A stretch of DNA of 64,000 nt from Lachnospiraceae bacterium (GTDB lineage: Bacteria > Bacillota > Clostridia > Lachnospirales > Lachnospiraceae), in assembly GCA_017450065.1 (NCBI GenBank), contig JAFSYI010000014.1:1-64000 (forward strand), written 5' to 3'. Under the pieces are notes generated by a model. That model was given only the letters and a program-made list of their open reading frames with translations. It made no database searches and had not been told where the DNA came from. Each line of letters starts with the position of its first letter. The stretch's first letter is position 1. This document shows positions 19,708 to 28,809 of the stretch, piece after piece. The translations under genes and the position numbers were made by a program.

Positions 19708-20994
19708 ATGAGAAAGCTTTATCTGTTACTTGATGAATGGGATAATGACAGGAATTTTGTGGGCAGAGAACTGGAACTTATCGCCCGGAAATATGATGTG
19801 ACCGTTATATGTAATTCCGCTGACGAAGACCTTAACCCGAATGTCCGGTATGCAATATACAGAAGACCGGGGAAGCTTAAGGCTATAGGAAGCGTACTCA
19901 GAATGATCGCGGACGCAGATGCATGGAGTGAGCTGAGACGCGTGCTTAAGGAGCATGCCGGTAAGCGCGCCAAGGTGTCAGAGGTGATAAGGTTCTATAT
20001 TAACGCAGATCTGTTTCGTTCATATATGAGGAGGAACGGTTTCCTTGAGGATAATGCCATTTACTATTCCTACTGGTATTTCTGGAAATGTTATGCCGTT
20101 ACTCATGAGAGAAAAAGGTTTCCCGGAATCAGGGTAATAACCAGGACACATGAGTATGATCTGTATGACTATACCAGCCCGTCGGGTTATCAGCCCTTTA
20201 AGGTGTCCATGGATGAAAAGCTTGACAGCATTATATTTATAGCAGAACATGGGCGCGATTATTATCTTAAGAAGTATAACAGGATGCCGGGTGATAAATA
20301 TAAGCTGTATCATCTTGGAACTCTGAGGACTGATACGGCAAAGATACACGGGGAGACCGAGGATGCTTCCTTAAGTGATGAAGCCTGTATGAATGGGCAT
20401 GACACAGCCCGGAACAGGAATGATTCCGATGCCGGACAGTCCAATATGCTGACTATGGTCAGCTGCTCAAGTATAATCGTAAGAAAGAGAGTTGACAGGA
20501 TAGCAGAGGCTCTGGGTCTGATAAACGATCTTAATGTCAGATGGCTGCATTTCGGAACGGGAGACTGTGAAGACCGGCTTAAAAAACTGTGTGAGGATAA
20601 GCTTAAGGGTAAGGAAAATATAAGCTATGAACTGAAGGGCTATGTTAAGAATGAGGAGCTTCATAAGTTCTATGCACAGAACAGGGTTGACTGTTTTATA
20701 ACGGCATCATCCTCGGAGGGTAATCCTGTGTCAGTCATGGAAGCCATGTCTTACGGGATACCTGTGATAGCGCCGGCTGTGTGTAACTTTCCGAATATGA
20801 TAAGGGACTGTGGTATACTGGTCAGCGGGGAATGTACTCCGGGGGAAATGGCTGAGGCCATAAGGAAGATTAAGAGCATGCCTGCTGCCGAAGCTTTACA
20901 GATGCGTGATAATGCGTATAAATGCTGGGATGAAAGCTTTAATGCCGATAAGAATAACCGGAGGTTCACGGAAGAAGTACTGGACAGGCTGTAG
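19708..20994 (+). CDS. GT-B glycosyltransferase (family 4-like)
   Basis: A 428-residue cytoplasmic retaining glycosyltransferase. The C-terminal half carries the GT4 signature 'SSSEGNPVSVMEAMSYGIPV' (E-x7-E type, binding the nucleotide sugar) after 'WLHFGTGDCEDRLKKL' and 'ISYELKGYVKNEEL'. The N-terminal acceptor domain is divergent but starts with the expected beta-strand and 'GREL' helix. A non-conserved, Asp/Asn-rich insertion lies near residues 213-245. It is co-directional with the preceding acetyltransferase. Confidence 0.82.
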   Translation: MRKLYLLLDEWDNDRNFVGRELELIARKYDVTVICNSADEDLNPNVRYAIYRRPGKLKAIGSVLRMIADADAWSELRRVLKEHAGKRAKVSEVIRFYINADLFRSYMRRNGFLEDNAIYYSYWYFWKCYAVTHERKRFPGIRVITRTHEYDLYDYTSPSGYQPFKVSMDEKLDSIIFIAEHGRDYYLKKYNRMPGDKYKLYHLGTLRTDTAKIHGETEDASLSDEACMNGHDTARNRNDSDAGQSNMLTMVSCSSIIVRKRVDRIAEALGLINDLNVRWLHFGTGDCEDRLKKLCEDKLKGKENISYELKGYVKNEELHKFYAQNRVDCFITASSSEGNPVSVMEAMSYGIPVIAPAVCNFPNMIRDCGILVSGECTPGEMAEAIRKIKSMPAAEALQMRDNAYKCWDESFNADKNNRRFTEEVLDRL

Positions 20995-21079
20995 GATCTG
21001 CCCGGACAGATCATGAATAACGGGATCCGGCGGCTGCCGGAAAGGGGTTAGGAGTAGAAAGGACGGAAGTAAGGAAATA

Positions 21080-22018
21080 ATGATCAGTTATGTGATACCC
21101 TGCTATAATTCGCATGAAACACTGCCGCTCGTTGTTGAGGGGATCGACGAGGCAATGCGTAAGAATAAAGATGAAGCGTATGAGATAATACTTGTGAACG
21201 ACTGCTCTCCCGATAATACCGGAGAAGTGATCGAAGAACTCTGCAGCAGGAAACCGTATGTAAGAGGTGTGGAGCTTGTCAGGAATTTCGGACAGCATGC
21301 GGCTCTTATGGCGGGATTCCACTATGTTACGGGTGATATTGTTGTATGTATGGATGATGACGGTCAGACACCCGCAGACGAAGCATGGAAGCTGATAGAA
21401 CAGGTAAGGGCAGGTCATGATGTCGCATATGCGAGATACAGGGAAAAGCATCACAGCACGTTCAGGAATATCGGAAGCAGGATCAATGACATAATGGCCG
21501 ATATCATGCTGGGCAAGCCGAGAGACCTGTATGTATCAAGTTATTTTGCGATCAAGAAATTTCTTGTTGATGAGATGATCAAATACTCCAATCCGTATCC
21601 GTATGTCATAGGACTGGTACTGCGTTCGACGAAGGATATAGTTAACGTCGATATAACTCATCACGAACGCATTTCCGGAACATCCGGCTATAATATATCA
21701 AAGCTTATCGGACTGTGGATGAACGGCTTTACCGCCTTCAGCATCAAGCCGCTGAGAATTGCTACCTGCTGCGGTGCGATCATGGCGATAGGCGGATTTG
21801 TTTATGGTATCATAACGATCATAAGAAAGCTGCTGGGGCTTAATTACATCCTCGGATACAGCGGGATGATAACCATGCTGACAGTGATAGGAGGTATTCT
21901 CCTGCTGATGCTGGGTATCATAGGAGAGTATATAGGAAGGATATATATTTCGCTTAACAGCTCACCGCAGTTCATTGTAAGGAAGGTCATGAACGAGCCC
22001 GAGAGGCATGGATCATGA
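21080..22018 (+). CDS. Polyprenyl-phosphate glycosyltransferase (GtrB/ArnC-like GT2)
   Basis: A 312-residue GT2 enzyme with a cytoplasmic catalytic domain ('SYVIPCYNSHETLPLVVEG', 'LVNDCSPDNTGE', 'ELVRNFGQHAALMAGF', 'DDDGQTPADE') and two C-terminal membrane segments (about 230-255 and 265-290) ending 'GEYIGRIY'. Such enzymes load a sugar onto undecaprenyl phosphate, which is then flipped for side-branch addition. The 'DDDGQTPADE' form is close to ArnC. AAGGAAATA precedes the ATG. Its end overlaps the convergent gene by six bases. No GtrII partner is adjacent. Confidence 0.86.
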   Translation: MISYVIPCYNSHETLPLVVEGIDEAMRKNKDEAYEIILVNDCSPDNTGEVIEELCSRKPYVRGVELVRNFGQHAALMAGFHYVTGDIVVCMDDDGQTPADEAWKLIEQVRAGHDVAYARYREKHHSTFRNIGSRINDIMADIMLGKPRDLYVSSYFAIKKFLVDEMIKYSNPYPYVIGLVLRSTKDIVNVDITHHERISGTSGYNISKLIGLWMNGFTAFSIKPLRIATCCGAIMAIGGFVYGIITIIRKLLGLNYILGYSGMITMLTVIGGILLLMLGIIGEYIGRIYISLNSSPQFIVRKVMNEPERHGS

Positions 22019-23218
22019 TGTCCTTTTGATGATCTCACTTACGTAACCGTTATACTGAAGCCTGTCTTTTGCATGCTCATACATTTCTTTCCTGTAGCCG
22101 GGATGGCTCTTCCTGATCTCTTCATACCACCGGATTATTGCGTTCAGGTCGATATCCGCATCGGTATCCTTCATAAAATAATAATAAGGATAATCCGCCG
22201 GGAAGGAGGAATCGGTACAGGTCGAGAACATGGGCAGACCGAGGCCGCAGTAATCCTTATGTTTGATCGCGTGAGTCTCCATGACTCCGTATTCCGATCC
22301 GGACAGCTGCCCCACCGCTATATGGCAGTCCTCTGCGATCCTGTTTATCTCAGATATCTGAAGAAAGCCGTGAAAGTCTATCATATCCGCTATTCCTATA
22401 TCTGCTGCCAGCTGTTTCATGGCTGTGTACTCGGGAGATTCGGGAGAGGCTACTGTAAGATGCAGCCTGTGCGGACCCTTATAATCCCTGATCGCATAAA
22501 GGATACGTTCGCTTCTGTGCCAGCTCTGCATGTTGGCTATCATCAGCATATTTATCGTGGCTGACTCCGAATCAAGAGGCGGCATATCATGTACTGAATA
22601 ATTGGATATATCAATCCCGTTCTCAAATAAGAGCCAGTCCGGATCCGGCCTGCCGTGCTGATACAGACAGCAGGAGGTTACACTTATATATTTCTTGCAA
22701 CGTCTGTAGGTAAACATTTCAAGCTTATCCCTTAATGCATACAGCCTGTTTGTCGGTACATCAAAGGGAAAGGTGGGAATTTCATATACTATGCGGCATT
22801 TCTTTGAAAGATGTTTAAAATGCGGCCCCGCATATACTATCTTGGACATAAGGCGGCGCATGTAAACAATGTCATAATCATTATCCGAAGCATAGTCGAA
22901 CAGATATCTGAAAGCGCCGAAGTAAGCTGTCCCGAAGGGTTCTTTGTCAAGAATCTGTGAGGCTTGCGTTGTCAGGGTGTATGAAGCAGCTTCATTGCCG
23001 CTATCTGCCGGTTTATCCAAAGCGACACCGGTATCAGAAGCCGGTTCTTTGGCTGTACCGCTATAGACCACCCTGTATATTTCGCATTTCAGCGTTTTTC
23101 CTTCATCAATTACGGTAGCCGCACAGGTCTCATATCCGAAATGAGCGAAGCTCTTAAGCTGAGCCAGTGTTTTGTGCCCGTATTTATCAAACCATAGATT
23201 TATGGATAGTATTTTCAT
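22013..23218 (-). CDS. Glycosyltransferase, GT-B fold
   Basis: 401 residues, no membrane segment. The start 'MKILSINLWFDKYGHKTLAQ', a middle 'FENGIDISNY' block (the common GT4 'NGVD' turn) and 'IDFHGFLQISEINRIAEDCH' resemble GT4-type enzymes, but the E-x7-E motif is poorly preserved ('ETHAIKHKDYCGLGLPMFS'). It is convergent with the upstream GT2 gene, with a six-base overlap. A hairpin at 23269-23303 separates it from the CotH gene on the same strand. Donor sugar unknown. Confidence 0.65.
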   Translation of the reverse strand: MKILSINLWFDKYGHKTLAQLKSFAHFGYETCAATVIDEGKTLKCEIYRVVYSGTAKEPASDTGVALDKPADSGNEAASYTLTTQASQILDKEPFGTAYFGAFRYLFDYASDNDYDIVYMRRLMSKIVYAGPHFKHLSKKCRIVYEIPTFPFDVPTNRLYALRDKLEMFTYRRCKKYISVTSCCLYQHGRPDPDWLLFENGIDISNYSVHDMPPLDSESATINMLMIANMQSWHRSERILYAIRDYKGPHRLHLTVASPESPEYTAMKQLAADIGIADMIDFHGFLQISEINRIAEDCHIAVGQLSGSEYGVMETHAIKHKDYCGLGLPMFSTCTDSSFPADYPYYYFMKDTDADIDLNAIIRWYEEIRKSHPGYRKEMYEHAKDRLQYNGYVSEIIKRTS

Positions 23219-23237
23219 TCTGCTGAGACTGTCTCCT

Positions 23238-23252
23238 TGTTCTGAATAGTTA
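23238..23252 (-). repeat. Solo arm of the three-hairpin element
   Basis: On the - strand this reads TAACTATTCAGAACA, identical to the left arm of the structured element at 39182-39324. No matching right arm is found nearby. It lies about 20 bases before the - strand glycosyltransferase start, the same orientation relation as the full elements. Confidence 0.55.
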
Positions 23253-23268
23253 TAGTGAACGAATTTGG

Positions 23269-23303
23269 TATAGTAAACGAAATTATTTATTTCGTTTGCT
23301 ATA
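23269..23303. terminator. Long hairpin between two - strand genes
   Basis: A 15-base-pair inverted repeat (TATAGTAAACGAAAT with ATTTCGTTTGCTATA, one G-T pair, five-base loop) follows the CotH gene by ten bases on the - strand. No clear T-run follows, so it may be a processing or mRNA-end stability hairpin rather than a classic terminator. Confidence 0.45.
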
Positions 23304-23312
23304 TGTTTAAGA

Positions 23313-25430
23313 TCATGGCAGGCTGCGGTAAACCGGTTCGATCACACAGTCATTACCGGGGAGCAGGGTAACGGAAGCTTTGCTCTCGTCAACTATCGTA
23401 CCGTTACTTATATTCCAGTGATCGACGGTTCTTCCTTCACCCGGGAATGCCGTTACGGTAACAGGCACATCCTGAAAATATAAGCCGTGATATTCGCCTG
23501 ACATTATAATATTGCTGTTGTCTATCTTAAAGGTATCTGTCGGCCCGTCTCCCGGAAGCACCGTTACATTAACAGGTTCCGATAATCCGAAACCGTTCAT
23601 TATCTGTTCCGGGAAAATATCATATCTTGCCGCGAACCATTCTTCAACCTTATCTATTGACTGATTTACATATTCGATGGGATCCGTAAATCTGGCTATG
23701 GCTTCGGGGCCGAAGCGGACCATGGAATACGGTACCAGCAGGCCGTACGAGGCCCTGAATCCGGGAATGGTATTCCTGACTCTGTTTACTTCAAAATCGA
23801 TGTTACGCATGTCGCAGAGCTCAGTGATAAACAGGCTCATGAATCCTTCATTGCGAAGCAGTGATCCCAAAAGTCTGCAGCCGGTTGATGAGCCGTTAAT
23901 ATCGCATGCTTCTCTCATTATATCCGCATCAGATCCCACATCCTCATATATACCTGATGAATAGTCCGTATCAAAGCACATCATGCGCCATTTACCGTCA
24001 CCGAATGCATGCTGTTTGTCAATACGCCGTACCCGCCACATTTCCCAGTTGTTGTCATTCAGGAAAATACTGTCACGGTTACAGATGTAGATATTCAGGG
24101 CACAATATCCGGCAAAGCTCTCCATGTCAAGCATTTCGGATGCTCTGGCGTAATTAACGGGATCGCTCATGTCATTACCCGTAATGAAATCCATCATTTC
24201 ATTAAACATGGGCATGTCTTCTTCCATACCCTCGTCAATCCTGCCGTTCTTTACCGTTATGACATTGTTTTCGTCTATGCCGTAGTTATACTCTATATAA
24301 TGACCGCTGTAGTCCTCGCACAGAGCATAGCATCCCCAGTATTCCCCGTCTATGAAGAGCACGACCGGTTCGCTGTCCTGTGTTTCGAAGTCATGGGAGC
24401 TGACCATTTTCTGGATGAAGGGATCCCTTATCTTTCCGTAATCACAGTCATTGCCTCCGTTTCTCAGAACGAAGGAGTTGTATCTTTCCACTTCGCCTGT
24501 CCCGTCCCGGCGCAGATTACCGGGGATCATGTCATATTCGATGTATCTGCTTCCGTATTTTTTACGGCATTTAAGCCTGAAGCTCTTCTGGGTATTGTTC
24601 CTGCTTCCGCCTCCCATTATACGCATACCGAGATCCGTTATGAAGCCTTCGCTTCCGTCATACGGCATGTATTCGATGGTTGCGGGTCTTTCCCACTCCG
24701 TACCTCTGTTTGAGTAGTTGCCGGATGGCTCGTCGGGATTGAATGCGGTAACTTCTTCACCGGCCGCACCGTCTGAACCGGCAGGATCATATTCGGATCC
24801 GGTATTTACGTCAGGGGCACTGTATTTTGCTCTCCACGAAAGCCACTCATCATAGGTTCTGCCCAATACATATATACCGTCGTCATATGAAAACAGATTA
24901 TCGTAATCGGTATACAGTGACAGTACCGGAGCCGTACCGAACGCAGCTGTCCTGTCGATCCCTATAAAATATGTCCCGCTGGCTACCCCGCTCGTCCTTC
25001 CGCCGGGGAGTACCGCTATCGCCCTGACGACCGTGGCTTTGATCACCGACACGCCGGGAACATAATCCTCATATGGGTTCACACCTGTTACGGCACTTAA
25101 ATAATTGGAGTAACCGCTTCTGTTCTCCAATATGAAGCCTTCCGTATACGGTTCGGAATCGGCAGTCGGAATACTGCCGTCAAAGGTACAGTAGATCTTC
25201 GCCTCAGGGTCCGGATAGCTGACGGTCAGCTCGAAGGGACCGGCATAGAACCCGCTCTTAACGTTAAAGACCGGTCTGTCGTTCCGGCTGACGGATCCCT
25301 GTGCCTGGGCGGCCCTTCCGGCATGTACGAACGAGAAGTCACCGTTAAAGTATGCAAGCAGACCTGTGATGAGTATGCAGAGCACACACATCACGGCGAT
25401 CATATTTTTATAATTATCCGTTTTAAACAT
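23313..25430 (-). CDS. Membrane-anchored CotH kinase family protein
   Basis: 705 residues. An N-terminal membrane segment (about 9-28) anchors the protein with the rest outside. Residues about 50-150 form a chitobiase-C-like beta domain ('GFYAGPFELTVSYPDPEAKI'). The CotH domain spans about 235-600, with 'LGMRIMGGGSRNNTQKSFRL', 'FIDGEYWGCYALCEDY', the loop 'NRDSIFLNDNNWEMW' and the metal site 'MCFDTDYSSG', all intact. A C-terminal InlB-repeat-like module with 'VTVTAFPGEGRTVDHW' ends it. CotH of Bacillus is a spore-coat protein kinase; extracellular homologues are mostly uncharacterised. It is divergent from the secreted protein at 25.7 kb, sharing a 230-base upstream region. Confidence 0.82.
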   Translation of the reverse strand: MFKTDNYKNMIAVMCVLCILITGLLAYFNGDFSFVHAGRAAQAQGSVSRNDRPVFNVKSGFYAGPFELTVSYPDPEAKIYCTFDGSIPTADSEPYTEGFILENRSGYSNYLSAVTGVNPYEDYVPGVSVIKATVVRAIAVLPGGRTSGVASGTYFIGIDRTAAFGTAPVLSLYTDYDNLFSYDDGIYVLGRTYDEWLSWRAKYSAPDVNTGSEYDPAGSDGAAGEEVTAFNPDEPSGNYSNRGTEWERPATIEYMPYDGSEGFITDLGMRIMGGGSRNNTQKSFRLKCRKKYGSRYIEYDMIPGNLRRDGTGEVERYNSFVLRNGGNDCDYGKIRDPFIQKMVSSHDFETQDSEPVVLFIDGEYWGCYALCEDYSGHYIEYNYGIDENNVITVKNGRIDEGMEEDMPMFNEMMDFITGNDMSDPVNYARASEMLDMESFAGYCALNIYICNRDSIFLNDNNWEMWRVRRIDKQHAFGDGKWRMMCFDTDYSSGIYEDVGSDADIMREACDINGSSTGCRLLGSLLRNEGFMSLFITELCDMRNIDFEVNRVRNTIPGFRASYGLLVPYSMVRFGPEAIARFTDPIEYVNQSIDKVEEWFAARYDIFPEQIMNGFGLSEPVNVTVLPGDGPTDTFKIDNSNIIMSGEYHGLYFQDVPVTVTAFPGEGRTVDHWNISNGTIVDESKASVTLLPGNDCVIEPVYRSLP

Positions 25431-25530
25431 TTTTATCCACGCTTAGAATCTTTAAACAGTCAACATAGATTATAGAGTATCGGTATGACCAAATCAAGGA
25501 TAACAAACTTCATAATTGTTACAGTATCAC

Positions 25531-25559
25531 TTGAAAATAACAATACTTTTGTGTATTAT
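25531..25559 (+). promoter_or_regulatory. SigmaA-type promoter for the secreted Ig-like protein
   Basis: TTGAAA at 25531-25536 and TATTAT at 25554-25559, 17 bases apart. This leaves a leader of about 95 bases before the ATG at 25662. Confidence 0.6.
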
Positions 25560-25661
25560 AATAACACAACAGAAATGGTGTAAACTATCATGAAAACAAA
25601 TATGGTCATGAGGGATCGGCCGGGATGGCTGTCCTTATGACAGAAGAAAGGAGGAAACAGT

Positions 25662-26504
25662 ATGAAAAAGAATACAAAAATAAGACTGTTATGCGGTTTT
25701 GCTGCAGCTGTTCTTGCGACTGTTACTGTGGTTTCGCCGGTAAAAGTATCTGCAGCACCCAGTCACGAGGATATTCAGAAGCAGATAGCTCAGAATGTTC
25801 AGGAGGCGATCGATTATCAGATCGAACAGCAGGAGAAGGAGCAGGTTACACCACAGCCTCAGTGGCCTTATCCCTATGATCCTTACTGGTGGGAGCATCA
25901 TCACAAGGATCCGTACTGGTGGTTCTACGGCCCGTGGAGCATGGAGCTTGAGGTAGGAAGTACCCAGAGCATTAACCTGCACGGACGGGGAGGCTTCCAG
26001 TCAACCAACGGAGGTATCGCCAGTGTTGATTATTACGGCAACGTTACAGGTATACATGAAGGTCACTGCGATATAATAGTTACATCCTATGACGGCGGAG
26101 GAGTGGCATATGTTCATGTTCATGTAAAGGGAGAGCGTAAAGACGACAAGAAGGATGAAAACAAGACTGTCGTATATGTGCAGCAGCCTGTATACAATGC
26201 TGTAAACGCCAATGCTTCATGGCTTGCGATCGCTACCAACCTTGTAGTGGCAACACCCAGGAACGGTACGGTTAACCTTTCATCGTTAACCCCGCTTAAT
26301 TTCGATGCCAACTTCGCAAATGTACTGAAGCTTCGTCCCGATGTTACCGTAAACGTAACCTACGGCTTCAACGGACATACATTCCTGCTTACCATACCGA
26401 GAGGTTATAATCTTACAAGCAGGCTCAACGCGGCAGGATATGTTGATTTCGTAACCCTGTCAAATGTAGTGGACGGTAAGATAAACTGCAGACTGCTTTA
26501 CTGA
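25662..26504 (+). CDS. Secreted Ig-like protein with aromatic-rich segment
   Basis: 280 residues. The start has GAAAGGAGGAAACAGT upstream. Signal peptide about 1-30 ('VTVVSPVKVSAAPS'). Residues about 65-90 are an unusual Trp/Tyr/Pro/His segment containing 'YPYDPYWWEHHHKDPYWW'. A Big_2-like Ig domain follows ('MELEVGSTQSINLHGRG', 'ASVDYYGNVTGIHEGHCDI'). A basic/acidic linker leads to a C-terminal domain I do not recognise. It is monocistronic: promoter at 25531 and strong terminator at 26540. It is divergent from the CotH gene, so it may be a partner or substrate of the kinase, which is inference. Confidence 0.78.
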   Translation: MKKNTKIRLLCGFAAAVLATVTVVSPVKVSAAPSHEDIQKQIAQNVQEAIDYQIEQQEKEQVTPQPQWPYPYDPYWWEHHHKDPYWWFYGPWSMELEVGSTQSINLHGRGGFQSTNGGIASVDYYGNVTGIHEGHCDIIVTSYDGGGVAYVHVHVKGERKDDKKDENKTVVYVQQPVYNAVNANASWLAIATNLVVATPRNGTVNLSSLTPLNFDANFANVLKLRPDVTVNVTYGFNGHTFLLTIPRGYNLTSRLNAAGYVDFVTLSNVVDGKINCRLLY

Positions 26505-26539
26505 TATCCGTACAGGATATGATCAAATGTGCTTTCTTT

Positions 26540-26573
26540 CCCCCGTGGCCGGCAGCCGGTCACGGGGGTTTTT
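26540..26573 (+). terminator. Strong intrinsic terminator
   Basis: CCCCCGTG-G-CCGG, loop CAG, CCGG-T-CACGGGGG followed by TTTTT. This is the clearest intrinsic terminator in the window and closes the gene ending at 26504. Confidence 0.92.
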
Positions 26574-26607
26574 GCGGTTAAAGACCCGGGGAAGGATGTA
26601 CTGCCGT

Positions 26608-26669
26608 ATGACTTTCTGAATGCAAACAAGGAAATGCATTCAGAAATCATGCGTTCCGCATGACACGGT
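26608..26669 (+). repeat. 62-bp two-hairpin repeat, copy 2 (upstream of membrane protein)
   Basis: Identical over 62 bases to 15463-15524, including both stems. The flanking base that would extend the outer stem differs (GTATGA here, GCATGA there) but still pairs with TCATGC through a G-T wobble. It lies 95 bases before the ATG at 26764, and no gene is present in 26505-26763. Confidence 0.8.
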
Positions 26670-26763
26670 TCTGCAGGAGTACAGTCTGACAGGTGATACT
26701 TGAAGCCAAATTATAAAAATGGTATATTTCTATTCATAAAAGGCGACAGAAGGAGTTATATCC

Positions 26764-28803
26764 ATGAGCAACAGAAGAGTATTATCAGATAAGAAGTTAA
26801 CATACATTATGCTGGCAGTCCTGTGGATCCAGATAATCTTTATTGTCTGGATCAATCTTTTTAAATGTCATGACTTTGTTGAGCATGATGCATCCATGCT
26901 GTACAGCCATACGATACATATGTGGGAACAGGGAAAGCTTGTAATACCCAATTACCAGGAGGAAACCTTCTTCCATCTGGATACATCCTGTATTCTTGCC
27001 CTCCCGCTTTACGGACTTACACATGACATTTTTCTTGCGTACGGAATAAGCAACATAATTTTCCTGTTACTTACCCTGCTTATAATGAACGATCTGTTAA
27101 AACGGCTTAATGTAAAGGACATGTACCGTTATGCGGGTCTGCTTCTGTATATAATACCTTACCGTCTCGGTCTGGCTCAGTATCTTAACATGCTTTTCTT
27201 CGAATGCAGCTTTTATAATGTGTGCATACTGGTGACGGTACTTGCGATCGATCTCTTCCTGTACAAAAAGCCCGAAACAAAGGATAAGAAGGAGAGCTTA
27301 CGGTATTTGGCGATGCTTGTCATTTATGCGCTGTTTACGGTACTGACTGCTTTCTCGAGAGGAACATATACGCTGCTTGTGGCACTTCTTCCGGCCATCC
27401 TTTGTTATGCCCTGGACGTGATCCTCTCTCCGGAGGGGCTTCGCCATATAGAAAGGTCCAAGACCGCCGTGATACTTGTCACCTTCGTATCATATGCCGC
27501 CGGGATGGGCTATGCGAGAATGAAGGGCTTTGTCCCCAACAAAACAGGGTATAAGCTGGTATATGTAAGAGACCTTGTCGATAACTTTATCGGCGTTATC
27601 TGGGGGCATTTCTGTATTTTCATAGGGCTTACAAACCCTGATGTATTTACTAAAGAAGGCATTTTCCAGCTTATACTTACCGCATATGCAATACTTATCA
27701 TCATCATGATCATCTTTAACTTAAAGCATGCCTTTAAGGATGAAGAGTATTCAAGTGCACTCCGTTATCTGACGATAATATATCTCTGGAACTGCGCGAT
27801 CCTCGGCCTTACGGAGAGTCATGACAGTACCTGGGGATTTCCGGAAAGATATCTGCTCCCCGGCTTTGTTCCGCTGCTGCTGTCGGCACCCATAATGCTT
27901 ACTTATATGGAAAAGATAAAGAGGGATCTGCTCAGGCAGTGTACCTTCATCGCGGTCTCCGCGCTTACATGCCTGACTCTGGGCGTATGTAACCTAAATG
28001 CCATGGAGAAGATATGGCAGACGGATGTTGACCTGCAGGGAGTGAGGGAAGTCCTTTCCTACGCAAGGGAGAACGGGATAGATACGGTATTCTTTGTTAA
28101 TGATTTCAATGCGGCACTCATTTCAAGAAGTCTGGATCCGGGACTTCACGTGGCTCCCATAGATAAGCTTGATGACGGAAGTATCATAATAAATACAAGG
28201 GAAGACTATGCATCTGCCCATGACCGCGGAAGCTATTCGGATGATAACCTCCTTGCCATGACCTGGTATGAACAGCCGGAGAATGTTTTCAGTGATTATC
28301 AGATAAGCTCATATCAGTATGTCGGTGATGTTAAGGATTATCATCTTTATCGTGCCGGCTCGAATAAGTTCGATGATATGTCAGGCTTCCCCATTGATGA
28401 CCATCATATTTATAAAACCACGGATTTCTGTTATTCACCCGGATATCAGGCAACGGGAGATATAGATCTGTACGGTTATCTTGAAGCAACAGGTACCGGA
28501 GACTATGTATTGACAAGCCCGTATCTTGATGCTCCGTATGCTGCCTGCAACGTAGCTTTAACTTATGAAATGGGACATAAAACGGCAGACGGTGAAGAGG
28601 AGACTCCGGAAAATGACCGCACCGTAGGCAGACTGGTGCTGCTTGATCAGGATAAGAATGAGATAAAGTCAGCAGATATAACAGGCAAAAGCGGAACCGT
28701 ATCCGTAACTGCAGATCCCGCACAGCCCTGCTATGTGGCTGTATGGCTTGATAAAGGAGAGAAGGTTACTCTTTGTAAGCTTGATTTTGAAACAGTTAAA
28801 TAA
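26764..28803 (+). CDS. Polytopic membrane protein, probable GT-C glycosyltransferase or polymerase
   Basis: 679 residues. About ten hydrophobic segments fill residues 15-425. A soluble extracytoplasmic domain follows from about 430 to 679, ending in a beta-rich part ('DIDLYGYLEATGTGDYVLTSPYLDAPY'). After the first membrane segment comes 'HDFVEHDASMLYSHTIHMWEQGK', whose acidic residues resemble the first-loop acidic site of GT-C enzymes. GT-C proteins use polyprenyl-linked sugars outside the membrane. It could instead be the missing Wzy-type polymerase; sequence reading does not decide. AGAAGGAG precedes the ATG, and the stop is six bases from a convergent gene. Confidence 0.65.
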   Translation: MSNRRVLSDKKLTYIMLAVLWIQIIFIVWINLFKCHDFVEHDASMLYSHTIHMWEQGKLVIPNYQEETFFHLDTSCILALPLYGLTHDIFLAYGISNIIFLLLTLLIMNDLLKRLNVKDMYRYAGLLLYIIPYRLGLAQYLNMLFFECSFYNVCILVTVLAIDLFLYKKPETKDKKESLRYLAMLVIYALFTVLTAFSRGTYTLLVALLPAILCYALDVILSPEGLRHIERSKTAVILVTFVSYAAGMGYARMKGFVPNKTGYKLVYVRDLVDNFIGVIWGHFCIFIGLTNPDVFTKEGIFQLILTAYAILIIIMIIFNLKHAFKDEEYSSALRYLTIIYLWNCAILGLTESHDSTWGFPERYLLPGFVPLLLSAPIMLTYMEKIKRDLLRQCTFIAVSALTCLTLGVCNLNAMEKIWQTDVDLQGVREVLSYARENGIDTVFFVNDFNAALISRSLDPGLHVAPIDKLDDGSIIINTREDYASAHDRGSYSDDNLLAMTWYEQPENVFSDYQISSYQYVGDVKDYHLYRAGSNKFDDMSGFPIDDHHIYKTTDFCYSPGYQATGDIDLYGYLEATGTGDYVLTSPYLDAPYAACNVALTYEMGHKTADGEEETPENDRTVGRLVLLDQDKNEIKSADITGKSGTVSVTADPAQPCYVAVWLDKGEKVTLCKLDFETVK

Positions 28804-28809
28804 ATGGAT

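Noticed and set aside
22073..22564. A 163-codon frame on the + strand inside the - strand glycosyltransferase
   Set aside because: It is a shadow of the real gene. Its product has no domain features, while the - strand product has GT-B motifs.
24009..24713. A 234-codon + strand frame opposite the CotH gene
   Set aside because: It mirrors codon bias of the - strand gene. CotH motifs on the - strand are unambiguous.
25625..25879. An overlapping 84-codon + strand frame at the start of the secreted protein gene
   Set aside because: It is in another frame over the signal peptide of the real gene, which has the good ribosome binding site.
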